64,000 nucleotides of DNA from Wolbachia endosymbiont of Armadillidium arcangelii (GCF_040207875.1 NZ_CP157942.1:930001-994000), one strand, 5' to 3'. Positions 27,433 through 37,149 are shown, counted from the stretch's first letter. Numbers and translations: made by a program. The notes: generated by a model from the sequence alone, not told the origin.

Positions 27433-27750
27433 ATAATTTACCTTTCACTAACAACAAACTTTTTTTAAATATTTACTGCTGTTTTTTTATCAGCATTGGC
27501 ATAGAGCCATAGCTTGCGAGTGAAGTCAAATCAATTTCTCAATCTTTTTTACTTATTTTTTCATGAATAGGTGAAGATATTAATATATACTGATTTTTTT
27601 ATTTTAAACTTGTTGAATTTCGTCTAAAGAGAGGCCTACCGCTTGCAAAATAATATCAATAGAAATTCCTCCTTTCACTAAATCCTTTGCAATTTTCTGC
27701 TCTTTTCACTTTCTCTTCGCAAATTTGTATGCTTTCAAGCAGAGATTTTA
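27433..27750 (-). other. Gene-free gap with decayed HTH gene tail
   Basis: Bases 27604-27750 hold the frameshifted end of the HTH gene, reading in its lost frame to a TAA at 27604-27606. The remaining 170 bases up to the RadC start are AT-rich and hold nothing I can identify. Confidence 0.5.
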
Positions 27751-28509
27751 TTAGTGCATTACTTGGCTTTCAATCTTTTTGTATTCTTTTATTAAATTAG
27801 GTACCATTTTATCATCTGCATCTTCTGTTAGCTCAAGTAGGTCCATAATATTAATCGATAATGCCTTTGCTATCTCATATAATTTATCAAGTGGAACAGC
27901 AACCCTTCCTTGCTCATAGTTACTTATTTCGTCACGTGTTGTAACCATTTTCTCAGCCAAATCCTTTTGAGTATACTCCCGTACTGCCCTCCATTCTTTT
28001 ATCTTTTTTCCTATTTGGCAGTAGATAGAACCAACTTTTTCTTCAACACATTCATCAGTAGAGAGACCTATTGTTTTTGCAACGACATCAACAGAAATTC
28101 CTTCTTTAACCAAACCCTTTGCAATTTTTACTTTCTCTGCTTTCCTACTACTTTTTTCACTGACTTGGACAAATTTGGTTAGCAAACAAAACATTCTACG
28201 TAACTCCTGATCATTAATCTTTTTATATTCTCTTACTAGATTTAATATCTCCTCTCCCTTATCTTCAAAACAGATTTTTTCATTTGATACAGGAATAAGA
28301 TCCGTAATATTAATTGATAACACCTTTGCTATAGCGCACAACTTTTTAATCGAAATTTTACGTGTTCCTTTTTCATATTGTAGTACTATTTGATATGTTA
28401 CACCGATTTTCTCTGCTAAATCCTTTTGAGTATAACCTCGCTTTAACCTCCAACTTCTTACTTTCTCTCCCACTTCGTGATCTAAAGAATTAGTATAGCT
28501 AACGGTCAT
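27751..28509 (-). CDS. Double HTH regulator, C-terminus lost by frameshift
   Basis: The 252-residue product has two XRE HTH domains (YTQKDLAEKIGVTYQIVLQYEKG near residue 25 and YTQKDLAEKMVTTRDEISNYEQG near 180) with one helical module between them. It stops at IESQVMH, where the sister gene continues with ELRNALRESL. A 7-base deletion near 27765 shifts the frame. Downstream the lost tail is still readable to 27604 (AKDLVKGGISIDIILQAVGL) with a further 1-base loss. The second HTH is complete, so DNA binding may remain. Confidence 0.8.
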   Translation of the reverse strand: MTVSYTNSLDHEVGEKVRSWRLKRGYTQKDLAEKIGVTYQIVLQYEKGTRKISIKKLCAIAKVLSINITDLIPVSNEKICFEDKGEEILNLVREYKKINDQELRRMFCLLTKFVQVSEKSSRKAEKVKIAKGLVKEGISVDVVAKTIGLSTDECVEEKVGSIYCQIGKKIKEWRAVREYTQKDLAEKMVTTRDEISNYEQGRVAVPLDKLYEIAKALSINIMDLLELTEDADDKMVPNLIKEYKKIESQVMH

Positions 28510-28812
28510 TCTTTTTCGTAGCCTGCCATTTTAGAAGTTTTGATAGAAATTTTGCTAGACCTTTGTTGAAAACTAGTATATTAAATGCCTATGCTGTGAC
28601 AAGCTAAAACGAGAAGTTCACACTTTAAATAGGTATCTTTGAGGCTGCTAAATCATGTTGTTGGCCTTTTAATGTGCCTTATAGAAGAATTGATAGAAAA
28701 GATCTACAAAAGGCGTCTAAGGTACGTAGTAGCATTCTAGGGTTATCTATGAAGGTAGTTTTTTGCCAATTCTTGAAATTTTGCTAACTTTAATAGACTA
28801 AACACAAAAACG
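28510..28812. other. Intergenic region between HTH and Rpn genes
   Basis: About 300 bases without a supported reading frame. The two flanking genes diverge, so both promoters should lie here or just to the right. Apart from the Rpn promoter at 28813-28841, I see no repeat or RNA feature. Confidence 0.4.
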
Positions 28813-28841
28813 TTGAATATCTCTACAGAATTGTGTATAAT
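28813..28841 (+). promoter_or_regulatory. Sigma-70-type promoter for the Rpn nuclease gene
   Basis: TTGAAT at 28813-28818 and a perfect TATAAT at 28836-28841 are separated by 17 bases, the ideal spacing. The ATG lies 28 bases after the -10 box, leaving a short leader. The match is by eye. Confidence 0.6.
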
Positions 28842-28868
28842 TATTAATGCTTTCTAGGTTAATTCGTC

Positions 28869-29789
28869 ATGGCTTTTTCTAAATTTCTTGATCCAAAAAA
28901 CGACCTTAGCTTTAAGAAAATATTTGGCTCTGAAAAGAATAAAAATATCCTCATTTGCTTCCTGAACAATATCTTGGACTTTTCTACTTCTGATCAAATA
29001 ATAGAAATTGAATTCCTCAGCACTATTATGGACCCTGAAATTGCCTCTGACAAGCAAAGCATTGTTGATGTTCTTTGCAAGGACTCTATTGGTAATAGAT
29101 TTGTCATCGAAATGCAGCTCGCTCGTGATAAAGGCTTTGAAAAACGTGCTCAACTTTATGCTGCTAAGGCTTACTCACGGCAATTAGATAAATCTGGTAA
29201 TTACATTGATCTTCAGAAAGTCTTCTTTATTGCTATTTCCAATTGTAACCTTCTGCCTGAAGAAGTTGACTATATTTCTACTCATAATATACGCGATATC
29301 AAAACCAATGGTCATTACTTAAAAGATCTACAATTTGTCTTTATTGAGTTGCCTAAATTTACAAAAAATAAGGTAGAGCAATTAGAGAATACTACAGAGA
29401 GATGGTGTTTCTTTTTTAAATACGCAGAAGAAACAACTGAAGAAGATTTGAAAAAGATAGCAGCAGAAGCTCCGATAATAAAGTTAGCATATGATGAATT
29501 AGACAGGTTTCGCTGGAATGAAAAAGATTTGATCGCATATGAGGAAAGAATATTGAGTGTACAGAAAGAGAAGGCTATTTTGGAACAAAAACTCGATGAT
29601 GCTAAACATGAAGGTAGACAAGAAGGTAGACAAGAAGGCATCCAAATCGGCCATGAAAAAGGTAGAGCAGAGGGTGAAAAGCAAGCTAAAATAGCAGTTG
29701 CAAAGAATCTACTTAAAGCAGGGGTTTCTATTGATGTCATAGCTCAAACTACTGGTCTTACGGTTAATGAAGTTAAAGGCCTAGGTTAA
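28869..29789 (+). CDS. Rpn family recombination-promoting nuclease/transposase-like protein
   Basis: The 306-residue protein begins with the family signature (FLDPKNDLSFKKIFGSEKNK). It holds a PD-(D/E)XK nuclease core with the Asp in IVDVLCKDS and FVIEMQLARD as the E-x-Q pair, followed by the RAQLYAAKAYSRQL helix. The C-terminus has a charged coil with the short repeat EGRQEGRQEG and ends in the helical module VAKNLLKAGVSIDVIAQTTGL. Rpn proteins cut DNA and promote RecA-independent recombination. The coding sequence looks intact and has a good promoter upstream. Confidence 0.9.
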   Translation: MAFSKFLDPKNDLSFKKIFGSEKNKNILICFLNNILDFSTSDQIIEIEFLSTIMDPEIASDKQSIVDVLCKDSIGNRFVIEMQLARDKGFEKRAQLYAAKAYSRQLDKSGNYIDLQKVFFIAISNCNLLPEEVDYISTHNIRDIKTNGHYLKDLQFVFIELPKFTKNKVEQLENTTERWCFFFKYAEETTEEDLKKIAAEAPIIKLAYDELDRFRWNEKDLIAYEERILSVQKEKAILEQKLDDAKHEGRQEGRQEGIQIGHEKGRAEGEKQAKIAVAKNLLKAGVSIDVIAQTTGLTVNEVKGLG

Positions 29790-29801
29790 TTCTATCTCTG
29801 G

Positions 29802-30333
29802 ATGAATATCTTTGTATTAGACGAAAATCCTATAATTGCAGCACAAATGTTATGCGATAAGCATATAGTGAAAATGCCATTAGAAACTGCTCAATTACTT
29901 AGCAGTGTTTTTTCAATAGCATTAAAAGCGCCAAATCCTTTAGTCAGCATTACAGACCAAAATATAGAAATTCCATATAAACTTACTCACAAAAACCATC
30001 CTTGCTCTCTATGGGCTAGACAGTCGAAAGGAAATTTTTATTGGTTGATAGGATATGGAAAAGAATTATGTAAAGAGTACACCTGGCGATACAAAAGAAA
30101 ACATAAATCAGAGGAAGTAATAGATTGGTGTGATAGTAATAAGGATTTACTCATTTTTCAATCAACTGATATGCAAGCTTTTATACAAGCACTGCCCGGA
30201 TCAGTATAAATGTAGCAGCGCTGTGGAAGCTTATAAGGGATATTATCTCAAGGAAAAGATGAGATTTGCTAAGTGGGAAAATGGCAGAGAAGCACCAGAT
30301 TGGATAATCTGCTACACAATACCACAGCTATAA
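29802..30333 (+). pseudogene. Conserved phage-type hypothetical protein, frameshifted
   Basis: The frame starts MNIFVLDENPIIAAQMLCDK and runs with HIVKMPLETAQLLS to residue 135, where it stops after IQALPGS. In another frame the text continues as DQYKCSSAVEAYKGYY to ICYTIPQL at 30333. An extra G near 30197 explains the break. The family, recognised by CDKHxVKM near residue 20 and a conserved HP-C stretch, occurs in large phages and bacteria and has no function known to me. It lies between the Rpn gene and a stray Rpn tail. Confidence 0.65.
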
Positions 30334-30485
30334 ATAGAGAAGCCATCCAAATCGGTCATGAAAAAGGCAGAAAAGCAGAGAAAATCGAAGTTGCAAAAAA
30401 CTCACTCAAGGCCGGTGTTTCTATTGATGTTATTGCTGAAATCACTGGCCTTTCGGTAGATGAAATTAAAGAGTTAAGAAGTTAA
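30334..30485 (+). pseudogene. Stray C-terminal tail of an Rpn nuclease
   Basis: The frame reads EAIQIGHEKGRKAEKIEVAK and then SLKAGVSIDVIAEITGLSVDEIKELRS to a stop. This duplicates the tail of the Rpn protein ending at 29789 with several changes. No nuclease domain precedes it. The arrangement suggests that the gene at 29802 was inserted next to, or into, a second Rpn copy. Confidence 0.65.
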
Positions 30486-30495
30486 TACTATCAAA

Positions 30496-33400
30496 TTAGA
30501 AGCTTTGAGCTAAAGTAGAATGATTAGAGACAGAAACATTACAAAGATCTCTCTTAAACTGAGAGTTTTCTTTAGCATGTTTTAGTTTTTTAAATATTTC
30601 AGTGTCTGTATCTATATTCTTCTCCGCATAATCATGTAAGAGCTGCAATACCTTTCCACCAACTTTAATAGCAATTTTAATAGTCGTATCTTCATCCTTA
30701 CCATCTAGAGAGTAGTTTAAGCTTGGTTTGAAACCGTACTCAGTTTTTGATTCTAGTAGCTCTTTTATCTTTTTAAGCAATTTATCTAGCTTATTTTCAT
30801 CTATTTCTGCTGCTTGTTTTATCAGATTAAACAACTCATTATCTTGAGATAATTTTTGGAGAAATTTTTCTTTGTCTTCTTTCTTTTTAATAGACAAAAT
30901 CTTTACACAACTAACATTAATATTTGGGTCAGCAAACAGAAGGTTAGCTACCTCAGGACAATCATTTAGTGTTAACGACAAAGGAGTTAAATCTTGACTA
31001 CTCTTAGCATTAACATCAGCTCCATGCTTCAGAAGAAGCTTAACTATACTACCGTGACCTCTCTGTGCTGCCAAATGCAAAGGAGTAAAATCATCATCAC
31101 CCCTAGCATTAACATCAGCTTTATGATCCAGAAGAAGTTTAGCTACATTATCACAACTTTTCAATGCTGCCGCATGTAAAGGAGTTAAACCTTGAATATT
31201 CTTAGCATTAACATCAGCTTCGTGATCCAGAAGAAGCTTAACTATATCATCATAACCGCCTTGTGCTGCTACAGATAAAGGAGTAAGACCTTCATTACTC
31301 TTAGCATTAACACCAGCTCCATGCTTCAGAAGAAGCTTAACTATACTACCGTAACCTCCCTGTGCTGCTGCCAATAAAGGAGTAGCACTATCATTACTCT
31401 TAGCATCAACATCAGCTCCATGCTTCAGAAGAAGCTTAACTATACTACCGTGACCTCCCTGTGCTGCTATCAATAAAGGAGTAGCACTATCATTACTCTT
31501 AGCATCAACATCAGCTCCATGATTCAGAAGAATTTCAACTACATTCTTATGACCTCTCTGTGCTGCCATCTGTAAAGGAATAGTACTATCATTACTCTTA
31601 GCATCAACATCAGCTCCATGATTCAGAAGAAGCTCAACCACACCATCGCGACCTTCTTGTGCTGCCAAATGCAAAGGAGTAAAACCATCACTAACCCTAG
31701 CATCAACCCTAGCTTTAAAATTCAGAAGAAACTTAGCTACATCATCGCAACCTTTCAATGCTGCCACATGTAAAGGAGTTAAACCTTTATTATTCTGAAC
31801 ATCAACATAGTCCTCAGCTTTACTACCCACCTTACTTATTGCATTCTTAACCTGTCTCAAGTTATTTCTTTCAATAGCGTCAAAAAGACCCTTAATATCC
31901 TTGTCAGAACTAGTCTTTGCCTTATGGCAGTCTTTCTTTAAAACGTTCCCTCCTGTTCGCCTTGATTCATTCTTGTCTAAAGAAAGCTTTTCTTGAGCCT
32001 TTATCGCTATATTTTTAGTTTGCTTTTTGTTTCCTTCATCCATTAACTCTAGTGCCTTATTCTGGCTACTTTTTATATCAATTTTTAACTCTGAATTTGA
32101 TTTATCATTGTCTAAAGGAGACTGTACTACAGCATCTGTTACTTCTCCCATACGGCACTTTTTAGCTTTTAATGCATCTGTGATCTCTTGAGCATATTTT
32201 TTTTCTTCCTTGAGTTGCAATTTCACTGCTATATTTTCAGCTTGCTCTACATTTCCTTCATCTGTTAACTTTAGTGCCATATCTCTCCATTCTTCAGGAG
32301 TGGATTCTTCTTTCTTAATATCTACACTAACCATTTTCTTCGGTTTTATTACTTTCAATAAATTACACTTTTTTTCATCATCCATAATATAGGCACTACC
32401 AATAGCGCGAGTAATTCCGACATACAGAGCATTTATATAAAATTTATATTCCTCAAAAGATTTATCTTCCTTATTCTTATTTCTTGAAGTCTTTGCATTC
32501 TTTGCATTGTACAAATCACGGATTTCCTTAATAGTATTTTTAATCTTCCCTTCATCTTTATCAGGACATGCTATATTCCATATCTCATTATAAGCTTTAT
32601 GGAACGTAAACTCGCAAAGAATCACATTCCTAAACTCCAAGCCTTTGGCTTCATGTATATTAAACACAAGTGGAGTATCAAATAATTTACGAGCATCTTC
32701 TTTATTCTCATCATTCAGAACTAAAACAGCCCAATTTGTAGAGCCAGATACTTTTTCCGCCATTTCCTGCTCTTTATCCTTAGCAACAAAGCCGACATTA
32801 CCATCGTTCTCTTTATCACTCTCCATAAAAAAAAGCTCTTTTTCCTTTTCTGTCATCTTATCTTCTGAAGCAAAACAATAATTCTTAAAGTGTAGTATAC
32901 GGTTGGCTAATTCAATAACTTGCTTACTATTACGATAGTTCTTCTCAAGATTACAAAGTTTTAACTTTTGATTCTTCTCATATTTATTACTGAGAGAAGA
33001 CTTTAACCTAGACAGAGAAAAAAAACTTGGATGTATCACTTGATTAACATCACCACATAATAAAAAATTACCCTTACTTTCATCTTTTAAACTTTTTAAT
33101 ATTAAATCCAATGTGCTCTCAGTCAAATCCTGCACTTCATCTATAATAACCGCATCGTATTCTTTAGCTTCAGTACACTTATGAGCAATAAGGTTAGGAT
33201 CATAATACTTTTGATCTCCTTCTATAAATTTCCTATATTCTTCAAAAAAATCATAAACACTGTTCCTTTTATCTATAGGAAATATAGATTGTCTATTTCC
33301 TAATTTAGCATATCTATCTTTTCCATCTTCTCCTAATAAACTTCCTCCACCTATCACAGCTGTAAATTCTTCGAATATTTTATCTCCGTCTTTTTTATAC

Positions 33401-34998
33401 TTTTTAAATTTACCTTTCTCGCATATTTTCTTGAACCATGAAAAAAACTTATTTCTATTGATCGATTTCTTTCCTTCTACATCTTTTTTTGCTACCTTTT
33501 CAAAAAATTCATGAATAGATAAGAACTCGATTTCCTTTGGAGTATCAATCTTGAACTCACGAGTATCTTCATCGTAATATTCGTATTCAAATATTTTTTT
33601 TGACTCTTTTATAAGATATTCAGATTGGGTAATATATAGAATTTTTCCTCCCTTGAACTTCTCTTCCATCTTTTTAAGGCTTTCTAAAGCCACTGATGTC
33701 TTTCCGCTACCAGCAGCTCCATTAATAACTAAAGGTAATTCAAACTTTCCAACCCTTTCAACTATATCTTCCTGCTTTGCATTAAAAGTAATAAATTTAC
33801 CAAGATAACTAACTTGTGGAACATCTCCAATTTCTACTGTATTTGCGCTATCAGAACCTTCTTCACTTATTATTTTTATGTTTTTTATTTTTTCTTTATT
33901 TGTTAAAAATTTAGACTTACGATAATCATGACTCAGAATTACTTCTAAAATAACAAAAGCATCTTTATCATTATGCTTTGTACTCGTAAATAATAATCTG
34001 TCACTATCACTTAATTTAGCTCGAAAATATTCAATATTCCCATCACCTTTTATTAACTTTATATTTCCTTGGCTTGTACTGTTGTTTTCCTCTAAGTCTT
34101 TAACTATTGCATTGAACTTTCTTCTTAAAGGGTTTTCATTATCACCTAAATCGTGCTCATTAAATTCGTTACAATAAAATACTGAACTATTGACAGAAGG
34201 TTTTGGCTGATATTTCTGCTTTGGTTTAGATTGATAATCATCATTATTGTTAGCTTCTTTGATTCGAGGTTTCTGCTCTGCAAATTTTTCTTTTTGTAAC
34301 AAGCACGAGAACTCAATCCTTATTTCCTTTAACTCCTGCTCACTTAACTCGTAATTTAATACTTTCTCTAACTCATGATTCTTGTCCATAATTATTTCTG
34401 CATTTTTTAAGGCATATATTCCACAATTGTAACCATCTTTCTGTTGCTCAATACAAAAAGATTGAGTTTGAATACCACTCAGTTTTGACTCTAACAGCTC
34501 TTGAAGATTGTTGTAATTACTATCCTTAAAAAATCCAACATTCTCTGCACTCTCTTGAAAGGAGAAAATATCATAACCTAAAGAGTCAGCATAATAAGCA
34601 GTAAATTCTGTTTTTATAACTAGCGTTACCCAATGATTGGCATTTTTGTTGATTATAAAAATAGCAGGCTTTTTAACTTTCAACTTAATATAGCCTTGTA
34701 TCTGCTTTTCTAAATGACTTGCTGATCCAATTACTTCAAACAGTATATTGCCGCCTCCATGCCATCCATACTTAAGCCGTGCAATACGAGCAATATCTTC
34801 TTGTTTCAATAGCTCTTCATAATTTTTTTCTTCCAAAGTTTTATGAGTAAACTTACTAGGACTTACACTTGGTGCACAATTTTCCTTATCTCGGCCTTTT
34901 TCAGGAGATATGTAACTATTTTTATGTGGGAGAAAACTCCCAATATCTTTAAATGGTTCACGAATTTGCTTACTATGGGATCTAAAAGAATTTATCAT
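30496..34998 (-). CDS. Multidomain Ulp1-type protease / superfamily 1 helicase / ankyrin protein
   Basis: The 1500-residue protein has three parts. Residues 60-230 form a C48 (Ulp1/SUMO-protease-like) domain with the triad visible as His122 (NHWVTLV), Asp138 (YADSLG) and Cys192 (DGYNCGIYALK), plus Gln186. Residues about 400-880 form a UvrD/REP-like helicase or NTPase with Walker A NGAAGSGKTSVA, Walker B VIIDEVQDLTE and a late IHEAKGLEFRNV motif. Residues about 1070-1390 hold roughly ten ankyrin repeats. Removal of ubiquitin-like tags from host proteins is the expected activity of the first part. It is a probable host-interaction protein of the eukaryotic association module. Confidence 0.88.
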   Translation of the reverse strand: MINSFRSHSKQIREPFKDIGSFLPHKNSYISPEKGRDKENCAPSVSPSKFTHKTLEEKNYEELLKQEDIARIARLKYGWHGGGNILFEVIGSASHLEKQIQGYIKLKVKKPAIFIINKNANHWVTLVIKTEFTAYYADSLGYDIFSFQESAENVGFFKDSNYNNLQELLESKLSGIQTQSFCIEQQKDGYNCGIYALKNAEIIMDKNHELEKVLNYELSEQELKEIRIEFSCLLQKEKFAEQKPRIKEANNNDDYQSKPKQKYQPKPSVNSSVFYCNEFNEHDLGDNENPLRRKFNAIVKDLEENNSTSQGNIKLIKGDGNIEYFRAKLSDSDRLLFTSTKHNDKDAFVILEVILSHDYRKSKFLTNKEKIKNIKIISEEGSDSANTVEIGDVPQVSYLGKFITFNAKQEDIVERVGKFELPLVINGAAGSGKTSVALESLKKMEEKFKGGKILYITQSEYLIKESKKIFEYEYYDEDTREFKIDTPKEIEFLSIHEFFEKVAKKDVEGKKSINRNKFFSWFKKICEKGKFKKYKKDGDKIFEEFTAVIGGGSLLGEDGKDRYAKLGNRQSIFPIDKRNSVYDFFEEYRKFIEGDQKYYDPNLIAHKCTEAKEYDAVIIDEVQDLTESTLDLILKSLKDESKGNFLLCGDVNQVIHPSFFSLSRLKSSLSNKYEKNQKLKLCNLEKNYRNSKQVIELANRILHFKNYCFASEDKMTEKEKELFFMESDKENDGNVGFVAKDKEQEMAEKVSGSTNWAVLVLNDENKEDARKLFDTPLVFNIHEAKGLEFRNVILCEFTFHKAYNEIWNIACPDKDEGKIKNTIKEIRDLYNAKNAKTSRNKNKEDKSFEEYKFYINALYVGITRAIGSAYIMDDEKKCNLLKVIKPKKMVSVDIKKEESTPEEWRDMALKLTDEGNVEQAENIAVKLQLKEEKKYAQEITDALKAKKCRMGEVTDAVVQSPLDNDKSNSELKIDIKSSQNKALELMDEGNKKQTKNIAIKAQEKLSLDKNESRRTGGNVLKKDCHKAKTSSDKDIKGLFDAIERNNLRQVKNAISKVGSKAEDYVDVQNNKGLTPLHVAALKGCDDVAKFLLNFKARVDARVSDGFTPLHLAAQEGRDGVVELLLNHGADVDAKSNDSTIPLQMAAQRGHKNVVEILLNHGADVDAKSNDSATPLLIAAQGGHGSIVKLLLKHGADVDAKSNDSATPLLAAAQGGYGSIVKLLLKHGAGVNAKSNEGLTPLSVAAQGGYDDIVKLLLDHEADVNAKNIQGLTPLHAAALKSCDNVAKLLLDHKADVNARGDDDFTPLHLAAQRGHGSIVKLLLKHGADVNAKSSQDLTPLSLTLNDCPEVANLLFADPNINVSCVKILSIKKKEDKEKFLQKLSQDNELFNLIKQAAEIDENKLDKLLKKIKELLESKTEYGFKPSLNYSLDGKDEDTTIKIAIKVGGKVLQLLHDYAEKNIDTDTEIFKKLKHAKENSQFKRDLCNVSVSNHSTLAQSF

Positions 34999-35132
34999 TA
35001 AATTTCCAAACTTTTCCTAATACTCTCTCTAAGGCTACTGAAAAGGGCCTTGTTGCACAGCAATCAAAAAAATCCGGTGGCTGCTAACAAAATTTATTAT
35101 AACATAACCATTTAACTGCTTAAAGAAAAATC

Positions 35133-35797
35133 ATGCCACAAAGGACAAAAGTCAGTAACTAGAACAAGTGTAACAAATTCCTTGAAAAAAGGGAAAATAT
35201 TTTTCATTTCGTCAATGAAGCCATAGAAAATTGGTACGAAAATGGTTCCAAAATGGCAGAATGTTTATAGTGACAAGGTTGTGATTTTGATACACATAGT
35301 GGTTCATTTTTTTAGGATTGGTTTGAGACAAGCAGTTGGTTTTGTAAAAGGTTGTATAAAGCAAATGGGAAAATACTTCAAAGTCATTAGCTATACTCAA
35401 GCTTCTAGAAGATTCAAAAAGCTTAACTTGAAAATTGATGATCATAGAATCAACAAATGTGATTGGAAAAGTATTGAAATTGCCATAGATAGCACGAGAG
35501 TTAGTATCTACAATAACAACGGTGGCCATAGTAAACTTAATATTCGAGAAAGAAAATACAATGGTTACAGAAAGCTATACGTTGTTTTAAACACAAACGA
35601 TAAGAAAGCAATAAGCATACTAGTGGTGTTGCTCTGATCGATCTGCGATATGTTAAAGGAAATCAGTGATAAGTATAACATTCGTTCTATTCGAGAAGAT
35701 GCAACTTATGATATAAGAAGTGTGCATAAAGAATGCAGAATATTATCCCTATTATTCGGCCTAGCTAAAATTTGCTCAGCTATCAGAAAGAAACAAG
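35133..35797 (+). pseudogene. Decayed IS5-type transposase, interrupted by IS630
   Basis: Several frames together give a transposase: FHFVNEAIENWYENGSKM near 35200, then AIDSTRVSIYNNNGGHSKL and RKLYVVLNTNDKKAISI in the frame 35242-35637. IRSIREDATYDIRSVHKE follows from 35645, then AQLSERNKY up to the insertion of the IS630 at 35800. The first Asp of the DDE triad is seen in AIDSTRV. At least two frameshifts are present. GGGCCTTGTTGCA at 35045 resembles an IS5 terminal repeat. After the IS630 the reading resumes as VNSATRQA, and the text fades out near 36880. Confidence 0.6.
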
Positions 35798-35799
35798 TA

Positions 35800-36649
35800 T
35801 AGCTCTTCTCATAATAGTCAGAATAAAAAAGCAGAAACAACAGCTTGACGGAAAGACTTAAAAATAGGGATATTTTTTCTAGCTCTGTTCTTTATAGCAA
35901 ACCACTGATGCTTAATTTCGTTAAAGTCTGGAGAATATGGAGGAAGTTCAGCACCAACTCCTTTAGCAAGATCATCTATTTTAGATTTATAGAAGGTAGC
36001 GTTATCAAAGTTTGGCCAGACCTTAAAATTGGAGTTAAAAACTGCTCAAACCAAGCCTCAAAAACATCCTTATTGCAGTAAAGGTCAATGGAGCAATGAT
36101 TTTCTTTTTATTTAGAGCTATACTGACGCGCTGAGTTTTTTTACCTGATTTTGTGAATGAAACCTCTCTCCTTTTCTGCAATATCCGTATGTTCTGTATT
36201 GTCTATTCCAGATTCATCAATATATACAAGATTTTCATGACGTTTTGTTGCTATAACCTTTGAAAATTGAGCTCGCTTTTCTTCATTTCTTTCTTTATAT
36301 CTGCAGGTCTTGTAAATCCAATATTTTTAAGTGCTCGTTTGTCGACTGATATTGCCCCAGCATCTCTGACTGAGTTTTGCCACCATGGTTTTTTGCAAAT
36401 TTGGTAAAAACATTCCAGTCGGTAATTTTATCTACGCTTCCAGGCTTTTTTGACTGAAAATCTCCCGTTTCCTTATGCCTTTTCTGCCACTCATATAGAG
36501 TCGTTTTTCCAATTTTAAATCTCTTGGGCTCTACTTTCTCCTTCATCCAATGCTTTTTTCCTTAAGTCGTAACTATACTCTGCTGGCATACAAATCCCAC
36601 TACCATAAGTCCATGTCTTAACTTGTTTGAATTATTATGAGAAGAGCTA
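35800..36649 (-). mobile_element. Decayed IS630-family insertion sequence, about 850 bp
   Basis: The ends TAGCTCTTCTCATAATA (35800-35816) and its near-exact inverse (36633-36649) are flanked by TA on both sides, the IS630 target. The minus strand contains transposase pieces: MPAEYSYDLRKKALDEGE near 36590, KTTLYEWQKRHKETGDFQSKK in frame 36295-36546, and a DESGIDNTEH piece carrying a catalytic Asp near 36210. Frameshifts break it in several places, so it is inactive. It sits inside the IS5-type transposase. Confidence 0.75.
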
Positions 36650-36677
36650 TACGTTAATTCAGCTACTCGGCAAGCTA

Positions 36678-36790
36678 TAGCTCTTTTCACAATAATCCGA
36701 ACAGATCATAATAACACACTGCTGGCCTCCTGGCTTACAATAGCTATAAAGACGTTTTTACCCACGTTCGGACTATTATAAGAAGGGCTA
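36678..36790. mobile_element. Short non-coding IS630-type element (MITE-like), 113 bp
   Basis: The inverted ends (TAGCTCTTTTCACAATAATC and the inverse of a TAGCCCTTCTTATAATAGTC end) extend over about 25 bases to a shared CCGAAC. They resemble the ends of the IS630 just to the left and are flanked by TA. No coding sequence fits inside. It was probably mobilised by an IS630 transposase in trans. A solo remnant of such an end may lie at 38834-38853. Confidence 0.7.
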
Positions 36791-36922
36791 TAATTAAAAT
36801 TAAAGCGCCATAGATGGGAATGTTCAAAAAAGCATACGCATCAAGTTAAGAGAATACACCCAATATAGCAACCATTTAAGGTTTATTTGTTATATTTATT
36901 TTTTAAGAAATCTTGATCTAAA

Positions 36923-37040
36923 ATAAGATAATTTTTTTTAAAGAGTCTATAAATTACTAATTTTATCGTTTAATGTCTAAAATAATTTTTACCGCTTCTC
37001 TTCTTTCTTATGCCACTTTTCCTTAACTTGACGCCTATGG
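36923..37040. repeat. Dispersed non-coding repeat, copy 2 (about 115 bp)
   Basis: This matches 22019-22132 in order and length, from AAGATAATTTTTTTT to CTTAACTTGACGC, with about three bases in four the same. It lies downstream of the ankyrin gene at 37150, and the first copy lies downstream of another ankyrin gene. It may be an old transposon end or a shared 3' untranslated segment. Confidence 0.55.
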
Positions 37041-37149
37041 TTTATTTAACACTCCCTATGACTAGGGTTATGATAAAGAGGAATTTTCTTTAATTCTACT
37101 AATTTATGGACAACCTCTAACTTTTCGCAGAATTTTTTAAGATACTCTT

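Noticed and set aside
30496..34998. CidB/CifB deubiquitinase
   Set aside because: A Ulp1 domain is present, but it is N-terminal and followed by a helicase and ankyrins. CidB has it near the C-terminus after nuclease-like domains, and no cifA-like gene precedes this one.
36295..36546. Independent 83-residue gene
   Set aside because: It is an internal piece of the decayed IS630 transposase (KTTLYEWQKRHKETG) and lies within the element ends.
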